21,818 nt of DNA from assembly GCA_964592155.1 (NCBI GenBank), contig CAZQDA010000047.1, positions 1-21,818 on the forward strand. Reading direction: 5' to 3'. This document shows positions 13,473 to 21,762 of this stretch, in pieces. The translations under genes were made by a program, and so were the position numbers. The stretch is from Christensenella sp964592155. GTDB lineage: Bacteria; Bacillota; Clostridia; Christensenellales; Christensenellaceae. Each line of letters begins with the position of its first letter. Position 1 is the stretch's first letter. A model generated the notes under the pieces. It did no database searches, was not told the origin of the DNA, and saw only the letters and a list, made by a program, of their open reading frames with translations.

Positions 13473-14929
13473 ACCTGTTTTTTCCCTGAAATAAGGAGTG
13501 CAAGCGCCATAACGCAAATTGCCCCCGCAATCCACCAGTCTCCAATCAATAGATAGGGCGTTTGACCTTTGCGCAGTTGTACACTGCCATATAAAATGCC
13601 GTCTTCATTTTCTTCCAGGCACTCCGTCACCACGCCCTGCGGAGAAACAATCGCCGTCACGCCTGTATTTCCCGCCTGCACAAGCCAGCGCCCTGTCTCT
13701 TGCGCGCGCAAAACAGACTGCGCAAAATGCCGCCGCAACGGAATTTCCTTTGCAAACCAGGAATCGTTGGTGGCGACATACAAAAGCTGCGCCCCCTGCC
13801 GGACTGTGTCGGCCGTGATTTCAGGAAACAGGCTCTCAAAGCAGATCACAACGCCCACCGCTCCATATTCTGTTTCAAAAATCCCCCTGTCCGTACCATT
13901 TGCAAGGCTAAACTCCGTCTCAAAGCCGTTTTCAAAAAAAGGCACGAGGCGTTGCTTATGATAAATCCCCTGCACACTTCCATCCGGCGCAAACAGAAAC
14001 ACAGAGTTGCGCAGCTTATAGCCGGTAAACCCGTATGCTCCTGCAAATAAATAGCTGTCGCCTTCCTTTGCCGCTTGTGAAAATCCCTCCTGAAGCTCCG
14101 GCTCTTCCAGCATTGAGCCATATACTGTGTTTTCAGGCAGAAAGAGCAGCGCCGGCTTTTCGTTTGCGGCGCTCTGCGCCATCGCCACCGCTTTTTCCAA
14201 ACGTCCCTCCCCCTGCGTTTTCCAAAAGGGGACGTTAAACTGCACTGCCGCAACCTCCACTGTTTTTTCCGGCTCTATTTGCGCATTTATCGCAATCATA
14301 CCACACACAAAATTCGCAAAAAAAATCAACGCCGCCGCGCCCGCATACCAGACGGCTTTGCCTCGCCGCATCCGCAGCAGCACACTTTGCGCAAGCAAAA
14401 CATTGACAAGCACAAGAAGCATCCCTACAAAGATCACGCCAAAAACCGACGCTGACTGCGTCACAGGTAAAAACTGCCACTGCGTCACGCCCAGTCGGAT
14501 ACAGGGCAGCCCCAGTGCCCCCGCGCCAATCAGCCATTCCGCGCCCGCCCACAGACACGCGATGAGCGGCGCGCGCAAAAAGGATGGACACTTCAGGCGC
14601 GCACCTGCGGTAAGCGCCGCTGTAAAGACCGATCCGTGCAGCAAGGAAAGCCCTACCCATCCAAGCAGCAACGCCACGCCCGCGGATTCTCCCGCACGCG
14701 AGGAAACGTTGAGTGAAAAAATTTGCGTATAATAAAACAAACACAGCGCAAGGCTGAATACAGCAGCCTTTGCAAGCGTTTTTTTCAGCGGTTCATTTTT
14801 TGTGAGCAACACATGAAAAAGCGGCGCAAGCGCAACCCAAAGGAAAGGGGCAAGCCACTCCGTATCAAAACACAGCGCACAAAAAATCCCACACGCCGCG
14901 CAGATCAAAATCCATATATTTCGTCTCAT
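13469..14929 (-). CDS. lnt: Apolipoprotein N-acyltransferase-like protein (Lnt family)
   Basis: A 486-residue membrane protein with about seven N-terminal helices and a C-terminal nitrilase-like domain, the Lnt layout. Lnt adds the third acyl chain to the N-terminal cysteine of lipoproteins at the outer face of the cytoplasmic membrane. The Glu-Lys-Cys triad is visible: FLPENT (Glu near 263), YHKQRLVPFFE (Lys near 324) and VVICFES (Cys near 362). A last helix follows near the C-terminus. The preceding gene stops 2 nt before a GTG at 14944, but that GTG has no suitably placed ribosome binding site; ATG 14929 with GGAAG upstream is preferred, and the choice is uncertain. A related nitrilase-fusion function remains possible. 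Confidence 0.88.
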   Translation of the reverse strand: MRRNIWILICAACGIFCALCFDTEWLAPFLWVALAPLFHVLLTKNEPLKKTLAKAAVFSLALCLFYYTQIFSLNVSSRAGESAGVALLLGWVGLSLLHGSVFTAALTAGARLKCPSFLRAPLIACLWAGAEWLIGAGALGLPCIRLGVTQWQFLPVTQSASVFGVIFVGMLLVLVNVLLAQSVLLRMRRGKAVWYAGAAALIFFANFVCGMIAINAQIEPEKTVEVAAVQFNVPFWKTQGEGRLEKAVAMAQSAANEKPALLFLPENTVYGSMLEEPELQEGFSQAAKEGDSYLFAGAYGFTGYKLRNSVFLFAPDGSVQGIYHKQRLVPFFENGFETEFSLANGTDRGIFETEYGAVGVVICFESLFPEITADTVRQGAQLLYVATNDSWFAKEIPLRRHFAQSVLRAQETGRWLVQAGNTGVTAIVSPQGVVTECLEENEDGILYGSVQLRKGQTPYLLIGDWWIAGAICVMALALLISGKKQV

Positions 14930-14946
14930 AGGATGCTTCCACACAA

Positions 14947-15729
14947 TTACGGCGCGATTTCTCCCACACCGTTTAAGACATAATTCGGACGATACGGAAA
15001 CGCATCCTGCGTCTCCATCGTGCTTACGCCGGACAGCACAAGCACCGTATCCAGCCCTGACTCGATCCCCGCAATGATGTCCGTATCCATCCTGTCTCCC
15101 ACAATGACCGATTCCTGCGCGTGAAGTCCGAGCATTTTGAGCCCTGTGCGCATGATAAGCGGATTTGGCTTACCGATAAAATAGGCTTTCTTGCCTGTCG
15201 CGACTTCAATGGGTGAAATAAGCGCCCCGCAGGCAGGGAAAATTCCATTTTCGCCCGGACCCGTAAGGTCCGGATTGGTGCCGATCAGCTTTGCTCCGCG
15301 CAGCACAAGCTGCACCGCATGGGAAATATTGTTAAAATTATAGTTGTGTGTTTCGCCAACCACCACATATTCCGGATCAACGTCGTTGATCGTCATACCC
15401 GCCTCATAGAGCGCATTGGTGAGGCCCGCATCTCCGATTACATAAACGCTGTTTCTTTTGGATTGCTTTTTTAAGAACTTCGCCGTTGCAAGCGCGCTCG
15501 TATAAAAATGGCTCTCATCAATCATGAGCCCCATGCGCTCCAGCTTTTGCTGCAATTCGCGCGGCGAGCGCTCGCTGGAATTGGTCAGAAATAAGAACGG
15601 CTTTTTTTCAGCATATAGCCAGCTTACAAACTCCTTCACTCCCGGAAGTAGTTTATTGCCGTGATAAATCACGCCGTCCATATCGCATATAAATCCTTTT
15701 TTTTCGCGCAGTTCCGTTAAATCTATCAT
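14947..15729 (-). CDS. HAD-IIA family hydrolase (NagD-like phosphatase)
   Basis: A 260-residue HAD subfamily IIA phosphatase of the NagD/p-nitrophenylphosphatase type, cytoplasmic and Mg-dependent. Motif I is FICDMDGVIYHG (nucleophile D16, acid D18). Motif II is FLFLTNSSERSP (T49, N50, S51). The cap region includes YVVVGETHNYNF and LIGTNPDLTGPGENGIFPACGAL. Motif III/IV are YFIGKPNPLIM (Lys) and VIVGDRMDTDI (Asp pair). All catalytic residues are present. Start 15729 follows AAGGAG, better than an ATG 18 nt upstream. It is transcribed with the Lnt-like gene (tight junction). Substrates in this family vary (sugar or nucleotide phosphates, phosphoglycolate), so a specific reaction is not claimed. 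Confidence 0.92.
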   Translation of the reverse strand: MIDLTELREKKGFICDMDGVIYHGNKLLPGVKEFVSWLYAEKKPFLFLTNSSERSPRELQQKLERMGLMIDESHFYTSALATAKFLKKQSKRNSVYVIGDAGLTNALYEAGMTINDVDPEYVVVGETHNYNFNNISHAVQLVLRGAKLIGTNPDLTGPGENGIFPACGALISPIEVATGKKAYFIGKPNPLIMRTGLKMLGLHAQESVIVGDRMDTDIIAGIESGLDTVLVLSGVSTMETQDAFPYRPNYVLNGVGEIAP

Positions 15730-15764
15730 CGTTTTCTCCTTCATCATTCTATCTGTTATGTTCT

Positions 15765-15793
15765 ATTATAAATGCTTCCCTCCACAAAAGAAA
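15765..15793 (-). promoter_or_regulatory. Possible promoter of the HAD-Lnt operon
   Basis: A perfect minus-strand TATAAT (15765-15770) lies 36 nt upstream of the HAD hydrolase start, but the -35 at 17-nt spacing (TTTCTT) is poor. It is the best candidate seen. Confidence 0.35.
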
Positions 15794-15840
15794 GCCTTCT
15801 CTTTGCGTTTATTATAAACCGCGTCCGGCCTGATTCACGG

Positions 15841-15868
15841 TTTACTTCTGCCAAAATTGTATTATAAT
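15841..15868 (+). promoter_or_regulatory. Promoter of the phasin-like/AarF operon
   Basis: TTTACT (15841-15846), a 16-nt spacer and a perfect TATAAT (15863-15868) precede the strong AAGGAGG ribosome binding site and the ATG at 15898. Confidence 0.65.
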
Positions 15869-15897
15869 AAGATTAAAAGGAAAAGGAGGCTTTTCAC

Positions 15898-16209
15898 ATG
15901 TCAAACATTATTGAAGACGGAATCAACTTCGGCATGGGCTTATTTGCGTATTCCCGTGAAAAAATCGAAGAAATGGTAGAAAAGATGGTTGCAAAGGGTG
16001 AAGTGCAAAGGAAAGACGCACAGAGCTTTGCAAACGACCTGATCAAAAGGGGTGAGGCCCAGCGTCAGGAGCTCAATAAAATGGTGAAAGACGAAGTCCG
16101 CACCACTCTTTCGGATGTTGGTCTTTCGGCCGGTGAACGTCTCACCAAGGAAGACATTCGCGAAATCATCCGCGAGGAAATTTCCGCCGCAAAGGAACAG
16201 AAAAAATAA
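15898..16209 (+). CDS. Phasin-like coiled-coil protein
   Basis: A 103-residue, highly charged helical protein matching small phasin-family (PhaF/PhaI-like) proteins. It starts with a short hydrophobic turn, INFGMGLFAYSREKIEEM, followed by heptad-like helices rich in Lys, Glu and Gln (EEMVEKMVAKGEVQRKDAQSF) and ends in TKEDIREIIREEISAAKEQ. AAGGAGG precedes the ATG at ideal spacing. It is directly upstream of an AarF/UbiB gene, apparently in one operon. Phasins coat polyhydroxyalkanoate granules in other bacteria, but no PHA synthase is in view. A structural or membrane-associated partner of the AarF protein is a reasonable inference. Confidence 0.82.
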   Translation: MSNIIEDGINFGMGLFAYSREKIEEMVEKMVAKGEVQRKDAQSFANDLIKRGEAQRQELNKMVKDEVRTTLSDVGLSAGERLTKEDIREIIREEISAAKEQKK

Positions 16210-16234
16210 TTGCTCATTGATTGAGGGGTGAAGG

Positions 16235-17920
16235 ATCATCGCGGCAAGAAATCTGCAACGCTATAAGGAAATCCTGTCCGCTTTTAACAGGAATAATTTA
16301 GGTTTCCTTTTTGTAAAATCTACCTTGAGCAAAAATCCGCAAAAGATTTTTGAACAGGAACAGCGGCAAAATCTGCCCTCTGTGGGAGAGCGTATTCGCA
16401 AAACCTGTGAAGAGCTCGGTCCCACCTTTGTTAAATTAGGGCAGATTCTTTCAACGCGCACGGATATTGTCACAGAAAATGTGGCAAAGCAACTGCAAAA
16501 GTTGCAGGATTCCGTTGCGCCTTTTTCTTATGACGCGGCGCGCGCCGTGATCGAGACCGAGCTTGACGACACGGTAGATAAGCTGTTTGCAGAGTTTGAC
16601 CCCACGCCGCTGGCTTCGGCTTCCATGTCTCAGGTTTATCGCGCCAGGCTTTTTTCGGGTGCCGATGTCGTGGTAAAGGTACAACGGCCCAATATCAGAG
16701 AATGTATTGAAACCGATTTGGGTATTCTGGAAAAACTGGCGCGTCTGGTGGATAAGTATTCCAAATATGGTCAAATGTATGATTTTTCAGGAATGGTGGC
16801 CGAATTTCGCCGCGTTATGGAGCAGGAGATCGATTTTACCAAAGAAGGGGAAAACACAGACTTTTTTCGTGAGAGCACAGCAAATCAAGAGAATATCCGC
16901 GTTCCAAAAATACGCTGGGTTTACACCACACCCAAAGTGCTCACAATGGATTATGTGGACGGCGTAAAAATCAATAATCTCCCCGCCCTTTCTGCTGCCG
17001 GCGCAAACACATCAGAAATCGCATACACGTTTACCAATTCTCTGATTACCCAGATATTGGAAAATGGCGTATTTCACGCTGATCCGCATCCCGGAAATGT
17101 GTTGATTGTCGATGGGAAATATGTGGAGTTTATCGATCTGGGAATGGTGGGCTCTATCAACAACCGGTTTCGCCACCAGCTCAATGAGCTCGTTTTGGGA
17201 ATCGCCACGCGCAACACACTGAAAATCGCGCAAAGCATCACTGAAATGGATGCGGCGGACGCAGATGTGGATATGTCCATGTTTGAACGGTCTTTGGACG
17301 AGCTTTTGGATCAATATCTTTATGTACCCCTGGGTGATGTGAATATTGCCAAAGTGTTCACCAGCGTGTTTACCCTTGCAGGCAAGTACAAAATGAAAAT
17401 CCCGCGCGAATTTACTCTGGTGGCAAAATCACTCGGAACCGCGCAGGGCGTGGTAGAGGAACTGGATCCATCGGTTAATATTCTTAAAATTGCAGAGCAG
17501 ACCGTGCGCGGACTTTTCAAAAAACGGTATAAAACCGATGAGTTTAAGAACGAAATCCAGACTTATGCCCTTGATTGGTTTGATTTTTTAAAGAGCGTTC
17601 CATCCTCCCTCGTAACTTTTATGCACAAGTTGAAAAAGAATGACTATTCTCTTGAACTGAAGGTGAAAGATCTTGACCGGATGGAGAAAAATATCGAGCG
17701 GATGTTTAACCGCATTTCATTTGCGGTTGTGCTGCTCGCAGTCTGCATTGTCATGGCCGGCGTGATCATCAGCGCGGGATATTCCAATCTGGGCAAAAAC
17801 GACCCCACAATTTATAGTCTGAGCACTTTTGCGGTGCTTGCAGGACTCTTTATTTCTGTTATTATCGTGCTGGGTTTATTGATTTCCATGATCAAATCAG
17901 GAAAAGAAAAACGAAAATAG
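16235..17920 (+). CDS. AarF/ABC1/UbiB kinase-like protein, probably with an AUC start
   Basis: An atypical protein-kinase-like ATPase of the UbiB/ABC1 family, linked elsewhere to isoprenoid or quinone lipid handling at membranes. Motifs are GPTFVKLGQILSTR (KxGQ), ASMSQVYRA, VVVKVQRPNI (ATP-binding Lys), EQEIDFTKEG, FHADPHPGNVL (catalytic Asp/Asn) and FIDLGMVG (DLG metal motif). Two C-terminal membrane helices end the protein. The first ordinary start in frame is TTG 16325, with no ribosome binding site. Yet coding clearly continues upstream as RNLQRYKEILSAFNRNNLGF, a family-typical N-terminus, back to a TGA at 16229. No ATG, GTG or TTG occurs there. GAGGGG (16223-16228) stands at normal distance from ATC codons at 16235 and 16238, so AUC initiation or a sequence error is implied. 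Gene identity is secure, the start is not. Confidence 0.9.
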   Translation: MIAARNLQRYKEILSAFNRNNLGFLFVKSTLSKNPQKIFEQEQRQNLPSVGERIRKTCEELGPTFVKLGQILSTRTDIVTENVAKQLQKLQDSVAPFSYDAARAVIETELDDTVDKLFAEFDPTPLASASMSQVYRARLFSGADVVVKVQRPNIRECIETDLGILEKLARLVDKYSKYGQMYDFSGMVAEFRRVMEQEIDFTKEGENTDFFRESTANQENIRVPKIRWVYTTPKVLTMDYVDGVKINNLPALSAAGANTSEIAYTFTNSLITQILENGVFHADPHPGNVLIVDGKYVEFIDLGMVGSINNRFRHQLNELVLGIATRNTLKIAQSITEMDAADADVDMSMFERSLDELLDQYLYVPLGDVNIAKVFTSVFTLAGKYKMKIPREFTLVAKSLGTAQGVVEELDPSVNILKIAEQTVRGLFKKRYKTDEFKNEIQTYALDWFDFLKSVPSSLVTFMHKLKKNDYSLELKVKDLDRMEKNIERMFNRISFAVVLLAVCIVMAGVIISAGYSNLGKNDPTIYSLSTFAVLAGLFISVIIVLGLLISMIKSGKEKRK

Positions 17921-17954
17921 CTCGTTATCTTATGAGATTTTTATTCTTTTTTCG

Positions 17955-17982
17955 ATCCAGTCACAGTTGTGACCGGATTTTT
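17955..17982 (+). terminator. Terminator of the phasin-like/AarF operon
   Basis: ATCC-A-GTCACA (17955-17965) pairs with TGTGAC-C-GGAT (17968-17978) across a 2-nt centre with one mismatch, followed by five T residues. It lies 35 nt after the AarF stop codon. Confidence 0.75.
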
Positions 17983-18004
17983 ATGTGACAGATTCCGTTT
18001 TTGA

Positions 18005-18033
18005 TTGATTTCTTTTTGAAAACCCATTATACT
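18005..18033 (+). promoter_or_regulatory. Promoter of the second GGDEF/EAL gene
   Basis: TTGATT (18005-18010), a 17-nt spacer and TATACT (18028-18033) put transcription start near 18040. That gives a leader of about 88 nt before the preferred ATG at 18128. Confidence 0.6.
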
Positions 18034-18127
18034 ACATGCAAGAAATCGTATGGGAAGACCATATTTTTTAGTGTCGGTAAAAAACGATCTGGTTGACTCA
18101 TATATTTTGATCATAGCGGGGGCTCTT

Positions 18128-19816
18128 ATGAATTACAACAAATTTCCTGAACAGTTTCACATCGATCCTGTCCTTTTTTATAACGCTATCGTAAGAAGTA
18201 CGAATGATTATATTTATATTGTTGACATGGTGACGGACCGCTCGCTCGTTTCCGAAAATATGGAGCGGGATTTCGAATTGCCCGGACGCATTGTGGATGG
18301 ATTGATCCCGCTGTGGGGTGACTTAATCCACGAAAAAGACAGACCGCGCTTTTATGATTCCATCGAACAGATGCTAAGTGGGCAAACTGATGAACATAAT
18401 GTGGAATATCAGGTGCGCAACCGCAAGAATGAATATATCTGGGTTGTGTGCCGCGGACTTTTGCAAAGGGATGAAAACGGTACGCCTGTTTTTTTCGCGG
18501 GCGTTGTGAATAACCTCAGCAACAGTGGAAAAGTCGACTATGTGACAGGCCTTTTTAAACAAAGGGAATGCGAACATGCCGTGAATAAAATTCTGGAAGA
18601 TCACGAGGGCTCTTCCGGCATTCTGCTGCTTGGGCTTGATGACTTTTCAAGAATCAACAACTTAAACACTCACAGCTTTGGCGATTCTGTTTTGCGCCAG
18701 TTTGCGCAGGATGTGCAGCGACTGCTGCCGCCGCAGGCCAATATCTACCGCTTTGACGGAGATGAGTTTGCAATTGTTTTTAAAGGGGCCACCCACCGCG
18801 AGCTCAAAGATTTATATAAACAAATTAAGACATATAGCAACCGTGAGCACGAAATAGACGGCACTACCTATTATTGCTCCGTCTCTGCCGGTATTGCGAT
18901 GATCGGCTCTGACAGCACTGATTTTGCCACACTTGTCAAATACGCAGCTACAGCGCTTGAGTCGGCAAAAAATTCAGGAAAAAATGCCTGTTCCTTTTTC
19001 ATGCCCGGCTCTATTTTGCCAAAGCTGAGAAACTTCGAAATTTCCAGCCAACTGCAAACGTGTGTCTTAAATAATATGGCTGAATTTTATCTGGTCTACC
19101 AGCCATTTTCTTATTCGGAAAGCATGGAGGTGATCGGCGCGGAGGCTCTTTTGCGCTGGCGCAGTAAAACCTTTGGCGAGGTCTTCCCCAGCGAATTTAT
19201 CCCTCTTTTGGAATCAACAGGCCTCATTGTGCCTGTCGGAAAATGGATTCTGGAGCAGGCCATTCAAACGTGCAAAAAATGGACGGCGCTTTGCCCTGAA
19301 TTTGTGATCAATGTCAATGTGTCCTACCTGCAATTTTTGGATGATACCTTTGTTTCCTTTGTGACCGATACGTTAAAAGAAAACGATCTTGACGCGTCCC
19401 ATATTGTTTTGGAGCTTACGGAAAGCTATTTTGTAACAGATATGGAACTTTTAAAGAAAAGCTTTTGCCAACTGAGGGATGCTAACATCCGCATTGCAAT
19501 GGACGACTTTGGCACGGGTTATTCTTCACTTGGCATGTTGTCACAATCTCCCGCGGATATCGTCAAGATTGACCGCGTCTTTATTTCCAAAATCAGCGAT
19601 CAAGCCCACGCCTTCAACCGCTCCTTTATTGCCGCTGTGATTAAGCTTTGCCACAGCGTGGGAATCAGCGTATGCGTAGAGGGCGTGGAGCATCGCGAAG
19701 AGCTTGAAACCGTCTGCGCGGCGGGCGCCGACTGCATTCAGGGCTTTTATATCTCAAAACCGATTCCTCCTGAGGAATTCAGCGTCAAATATTTGCAGGA
19801 GAAAAAGCCTGTGTGA
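18128..19816 (+). CDS. PAS-GGDEF-EAL cyclic-di-GMP signalling protein
   Basis: A 562-residue cytoplasmic protein. An N-terminal PAS-like domain (about 15-135, with NDYIYIVDMVTDRSL and NEYIWVVCRG) precedes a GGDEF domain (about 140-295; FDGDEFAIVF near 210) and an EAL domain (about 310-555). The cyclase signature reads DGDEF rather than GGDEF, a variant common in clostridial hybrid proteins, so cyclase activity is uncertain. The EAL domain keeps EALLRW near 338, NVNVSYLQF, ELTESYF, MDDFGTGYSS, KIDRVF and VEGVEH, consistent with phosphodiesterase activity. ATG 18128 follows GCGGGGG at good spacing; the in-frame ATG at 18050 has only a weak site and lies about 10 nt after the predicted transcription start. 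It stands alone between two terminators. Confidence 0.92.
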   Translation: MNYNKFPEQFHIDPVLFYNAIVRSTNDYIYIVDMVTDRSLVSENMERDFELPGRIVDGLIPLWGDLIHEKDRPRFYDSIEQMLSGQTDEHNVEYQVRNRKNEYIWVVCRGLLQRDENGTPVFFAGVVNNLSNSGKVDYVTGLFKQRECEHAVNKILEDHEGSSGILLLGLDDFSRINNLNTHSFGDSVLRQFAQDVQRLLPPQANIYRFDGDEFAIVFKGATHRELKDLYKQIKTYSNREHEIDGTTYYCSVSAGIAMIGSDSTDFATLVKYAATALESAKNSGKNACSFFMPGSILPKLRNFEISSQLQTCVLNNMAEFYLVYQPFSYSESMEVIGAEALLRWRSKTFGEVFPSEFIPLLESTGLIVPVGKWILEQAIQTCKKWTALCPEFVINVNVSYLQFLDDTFVSFVTDTLKENDLDASHIVLELTESYFVTDMELLKKSFCQLRDANIRIAMDDFGTGYSSLGMLSQSPADIVKIDRVFISKISDQAHAFNRSFIAAVIKLCHSVGISVCVEGVEHREELETVCAAGADCIQGFYISKPIPPEEFSVKYLQEKKPV

Positions 19817-19831
19817 TTTGCGCAGTCAAGC

Positions 19832-19865
19832 AAAGGCGAAGATGAAGTGATCTTCGCCTTTTTTA
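19832..19865. terminator. Bidirectional terminator between GGDEF/EAL and ABC permease genes
   Basis: A 12-bp perfect stem, AAAGGCGAAGAT (19832-19843) with ATCTTCGCCTTT (19850-19861), has a 6-nt loop and a T tract on the plus strand. The minus-strand permease gene ends at 19863, so it also fits that operon's end. Confidence 0.92.
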
Positions 19866-20717
19866 TTTCCTTTTCCTCGATAGATTCAAAAGGGACAATC
19901 CATAAAACACAACTGCCGTAGCAACCATCACAATAACGCATGTCGTGACCGTGGTCGTAAAATCGCCAAATTGAAAATTGACCCCAAGCTCCGCATTAAA
20001 CTCTTTGAGCACACTTTCCGGCGCTCCGTCAAAGGAAACCGCCGAGGGCTGTGCCGTCATGATCTCACGAAACATGGACGCGGAATAAGAGACAGGGAAC
20101 GCTTTGATAATCGTTCCCACCGCATCCGGCAGCGTACCGATCGGAATATATACGCCCGTCAAAAACCCAATCAGCGTTCCGATCACCGTACTCGCCGTTG
20201 TAAACGCGTTCTGGCTTTTGAAGAACGACACCACGAAAAACACAATGGCGCTGCTGGAAAGCACGGAAAGCAAAATGGTTCCAATCGCCTTTGCCATATT
20301 TTCCGCAGTAAGGATTTCCCCGCCACAGGCCACAATGTAAAGCTCGCCCACAACGAGCGCCAGCAGGCTCATGATCACTCCCACACAATAGGCGCTCAGC
20401 ACATATCCACCCCCAATCGAACCCCTTTTCAATGGGGACACCAAAAAATCCTTCCAAATTTTTTTCGCCCTGTCTTCCACCATCACGCCAAACGCTCCCA
20501 GCGTGGATGTCATGGAGATGACCGCAAGAATTCCCGCGATTACCCAGCTGTTCATCAAAAAGTCGATCCCTTCGATATGCTCCATGCCGCTTGTTATGGT
20601 ATCGCCCAAAAACACCGCATACAGCGCAATGATGATGAGCACAGCAAGCAGCGAAAAAAACACCGCGCTCTTATCTCTAAAAAATAGTTTTAAATTCCGT
20701 TTCGCCATACTCAACAT
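19863..20717 (-). CDS. ABC-2 type transporter permease
   Basis: A 284-residue membrane subunit with six predicted helices (roughly 19-40, 58-82, 105-130, 142-168, 175-198 and 255-277), the ABC-2 export permease layout. An amphipathic N-terminus, MLSMAKRNLKLFFRDKSAVF, precedes helix 1, which is typical. The conserved loop after helix 2 reads EDRAKKIWKDFLVSPLKRG, the coupling region that contacts the ATPase. GVYIPIGTLPDAVGTIIKAFPVSY before the last extracellular loop is also typical of this family. Its ATG overlaps the stop codon of the ATPase gene by one base (TGATG), so the two are translationally coupled. It probably exports a drug, lipid or peptide; substrate unknown. Confidence 0.93.
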   Translation of the reverse strand: MLSMAKRNLKLFFRDKSAVFFSLLAVLIIIALYAVFLGDTITSGMEHIEGIDFLMNSWVIAGILAVISMTSTLGAFGVMVEDRAKKIWKDFLVSPLKRGSIGGGYVLSAYCVGVIMSLLALVVGELYIVACGGEILTAENMAKAIGTILLSVLSSSAIVFFVVSFFKSQNAFTTASTVIGTLIGFLTGVYIPIGTLPDAVGTIIKAFPVSYSASMFREIMTAQPSAVSFDGAPESVLKEFNAELGVNFQFGDFTTTVTTCVIVMVATAVVFYGLSLLNLSRKRK

Positions 20718-21631
20718 CAGTCCCTTACCTCCGCACCTGTAATATTCAAAAATACGTCGTCCATTGACCCGCGACGCACTTCCATACCCGCAATATTATC
20801 CCTGCTCCGTTCGATTATGCCAATCGCGTCGGCGGTATTTTTCAGTTTGATCACATATTCTCCGCCGGTTTTTTGGAACACAACATTATCTTCGCCGAGT
20901 CTTTGTTCCAAGGCATTTGCATCCTTGGGCATCAGCTTTAAGGTATCCCGCGTATATTGTTCCTTCAGCTGTGCGGGCGTTCCTTTGGCCAGAATACACC
21001 CATGATCCATGATGGTGATATAATCTGCCTGCGCCGCCTCTTCCATGTAATGCGTGGTCAGAAAGATGGTCATATTCCGTTCCTTTTGCAATCGCCTGAT
21101 TGTCTCCCATACCTTTTTGCGGGTTTGCGGATCGAGGCCTGTGGTTGGCTCGTCGAGAAAAAGTATCTGCGGCGTATTCACGAGCGCCCGCGCAATATCA
21201 GCCCTGCGCCGCTGTCCGCCGGAAAGCTTTCCATACCTCTGGCTCATAAATTCCGTAACATCCGCAGTGATTGCAGCTGTTTGCACCGCCTTTTTCAGCT
21301 CCTCTTTTTCCATCCCGTAAAGCGCCCCACGACTGTATAAATTTTCTTTTACGCTTAAAAGCGCATCCAGCACGCTGTCCTGAAATACGATGCCAATTTT
21401 GCTCCGGATTTTTCCATCCTCCCTGCCGAGCACATTTCCATCCACAACCACCGCTCCACCGTCCGGCTTAAGCTGCGTGGAAATCATATCGATGGTGGTG
21501 GATTTTCCTGCTCCGTTTGGCCCCAAAAAGGCAAATAGCGAGCCTCTTTCCACATAAAAATCGATCCCGCCTACTGCTTTTAACATGCCATAGGATTTTT
21601 TAAGCCCTGAAACTTCAATGATTTTATCCAT
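20717..21631 (-). CDS. ABC transporter ATP-binding protein, drug-export (DrrA-like) type
   Basis: A 304-residue nucleotide-binding subunit. Motifs in order are Walker A GPNGAGKST (37-45), the Q-loop FQDSVLD (Q84), the signature LSGGQRRR (136-143), Walker B ILFLDEP (156-162), the D-loop TGLDPQT and the H-loop TTHYMEE (H194). A C-terminal extension of about 80 residues resembles the DUF4162 tail of DrrA/CcmA-type exporters. ATG 21631 follows AAGGAAAG; in-frame starts further upstream (to 21733) precede the promoter and are rejected. It drives the permease encoded directly downstream. No regulator gene is visible beside it. Confidence 0.95.
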   Translation of the reverse strand: MDKIIEVSGLKKSYGMLKAVGGIDFYVERGSLFAFLGPNGAGKSTTIDMISTQLKPDGGAVVVDGNVLGREDGKIRSKIGIVFQDSVLDALLSVKENLYSRGALYGMEKEELKKAVQTAAITADVTEFMSQRYGKLSGGQRRRADIARALVNTPQILFLDEPTTGLDPQTRKKVWETIRRLQKERNMTIFLTTHYMEEAAQADYITIMDHGCILAKGTPAQLKEQYTRDTLKLMPKDANALEQRLGEDNVVFQKTGGEYVIKLKNTADAIGIIERSRDNIAGMEVRRGSMDDVFLNITGAEVRD

Positions 21632-21662
21632 GTTCTTTCCTTTCCTTCTGTCTTGTGATTCT

Positions 21663-21691
21663 AAATTATCATGGTGCAATACCCGTTTCAA
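21663..21691 (-). promoter_or_regulatory. Promoter of the ABC export operon
   Basis: Minus-strand TTGAAA (21686-21691), a 17-nt spacer and TAATTT (21663-21668) with an upstream TGA (extended -10) precede the ATPase start by about 32 nt. Confidence 0.6.
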
Positions 21692-21731
21692 GCGATTTTG
21701 GGCAAGGTGCATTTTTCCCATAGTCAAATAC

Positions 21732-21760
21732 AAAAAAAGAACGCCCGCAGGCGTTCCTTT
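21732..21760 (-). terminator. Terminator of the partial gene at the right edge
   Basis: GAACGCC (21739-21745) pairs with GGCGTTC (21750-21756) around CGCA. Seven A residues before it become a T tract on the minus strand. It lies just after the stop codon of the gene at 21763. Confidence 0.85.
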
Positions 21761-21762
21761 TA

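Noticed and set aside
14127..14732. 201-codon plus-strand frame over the Lnt-like gene
   Set aside because: Shadow of the minus-strand coding sequence; no motif, and the Lnt triad is intact on the other strand.
16746..16754. GGTGGATAA inside the AarF gene as another DnaA box
   Set aside because: It has one mismatch, is isolated within coding sequence and is compatible with chance.
19971..20687. 238-codon plus-strand frame over the ABC permease gene
   Set aside because: Its His/Arg-rich composition is the complement of hydrophobic permease codons; the minus-strand gene has the expected topology and operon coupling.
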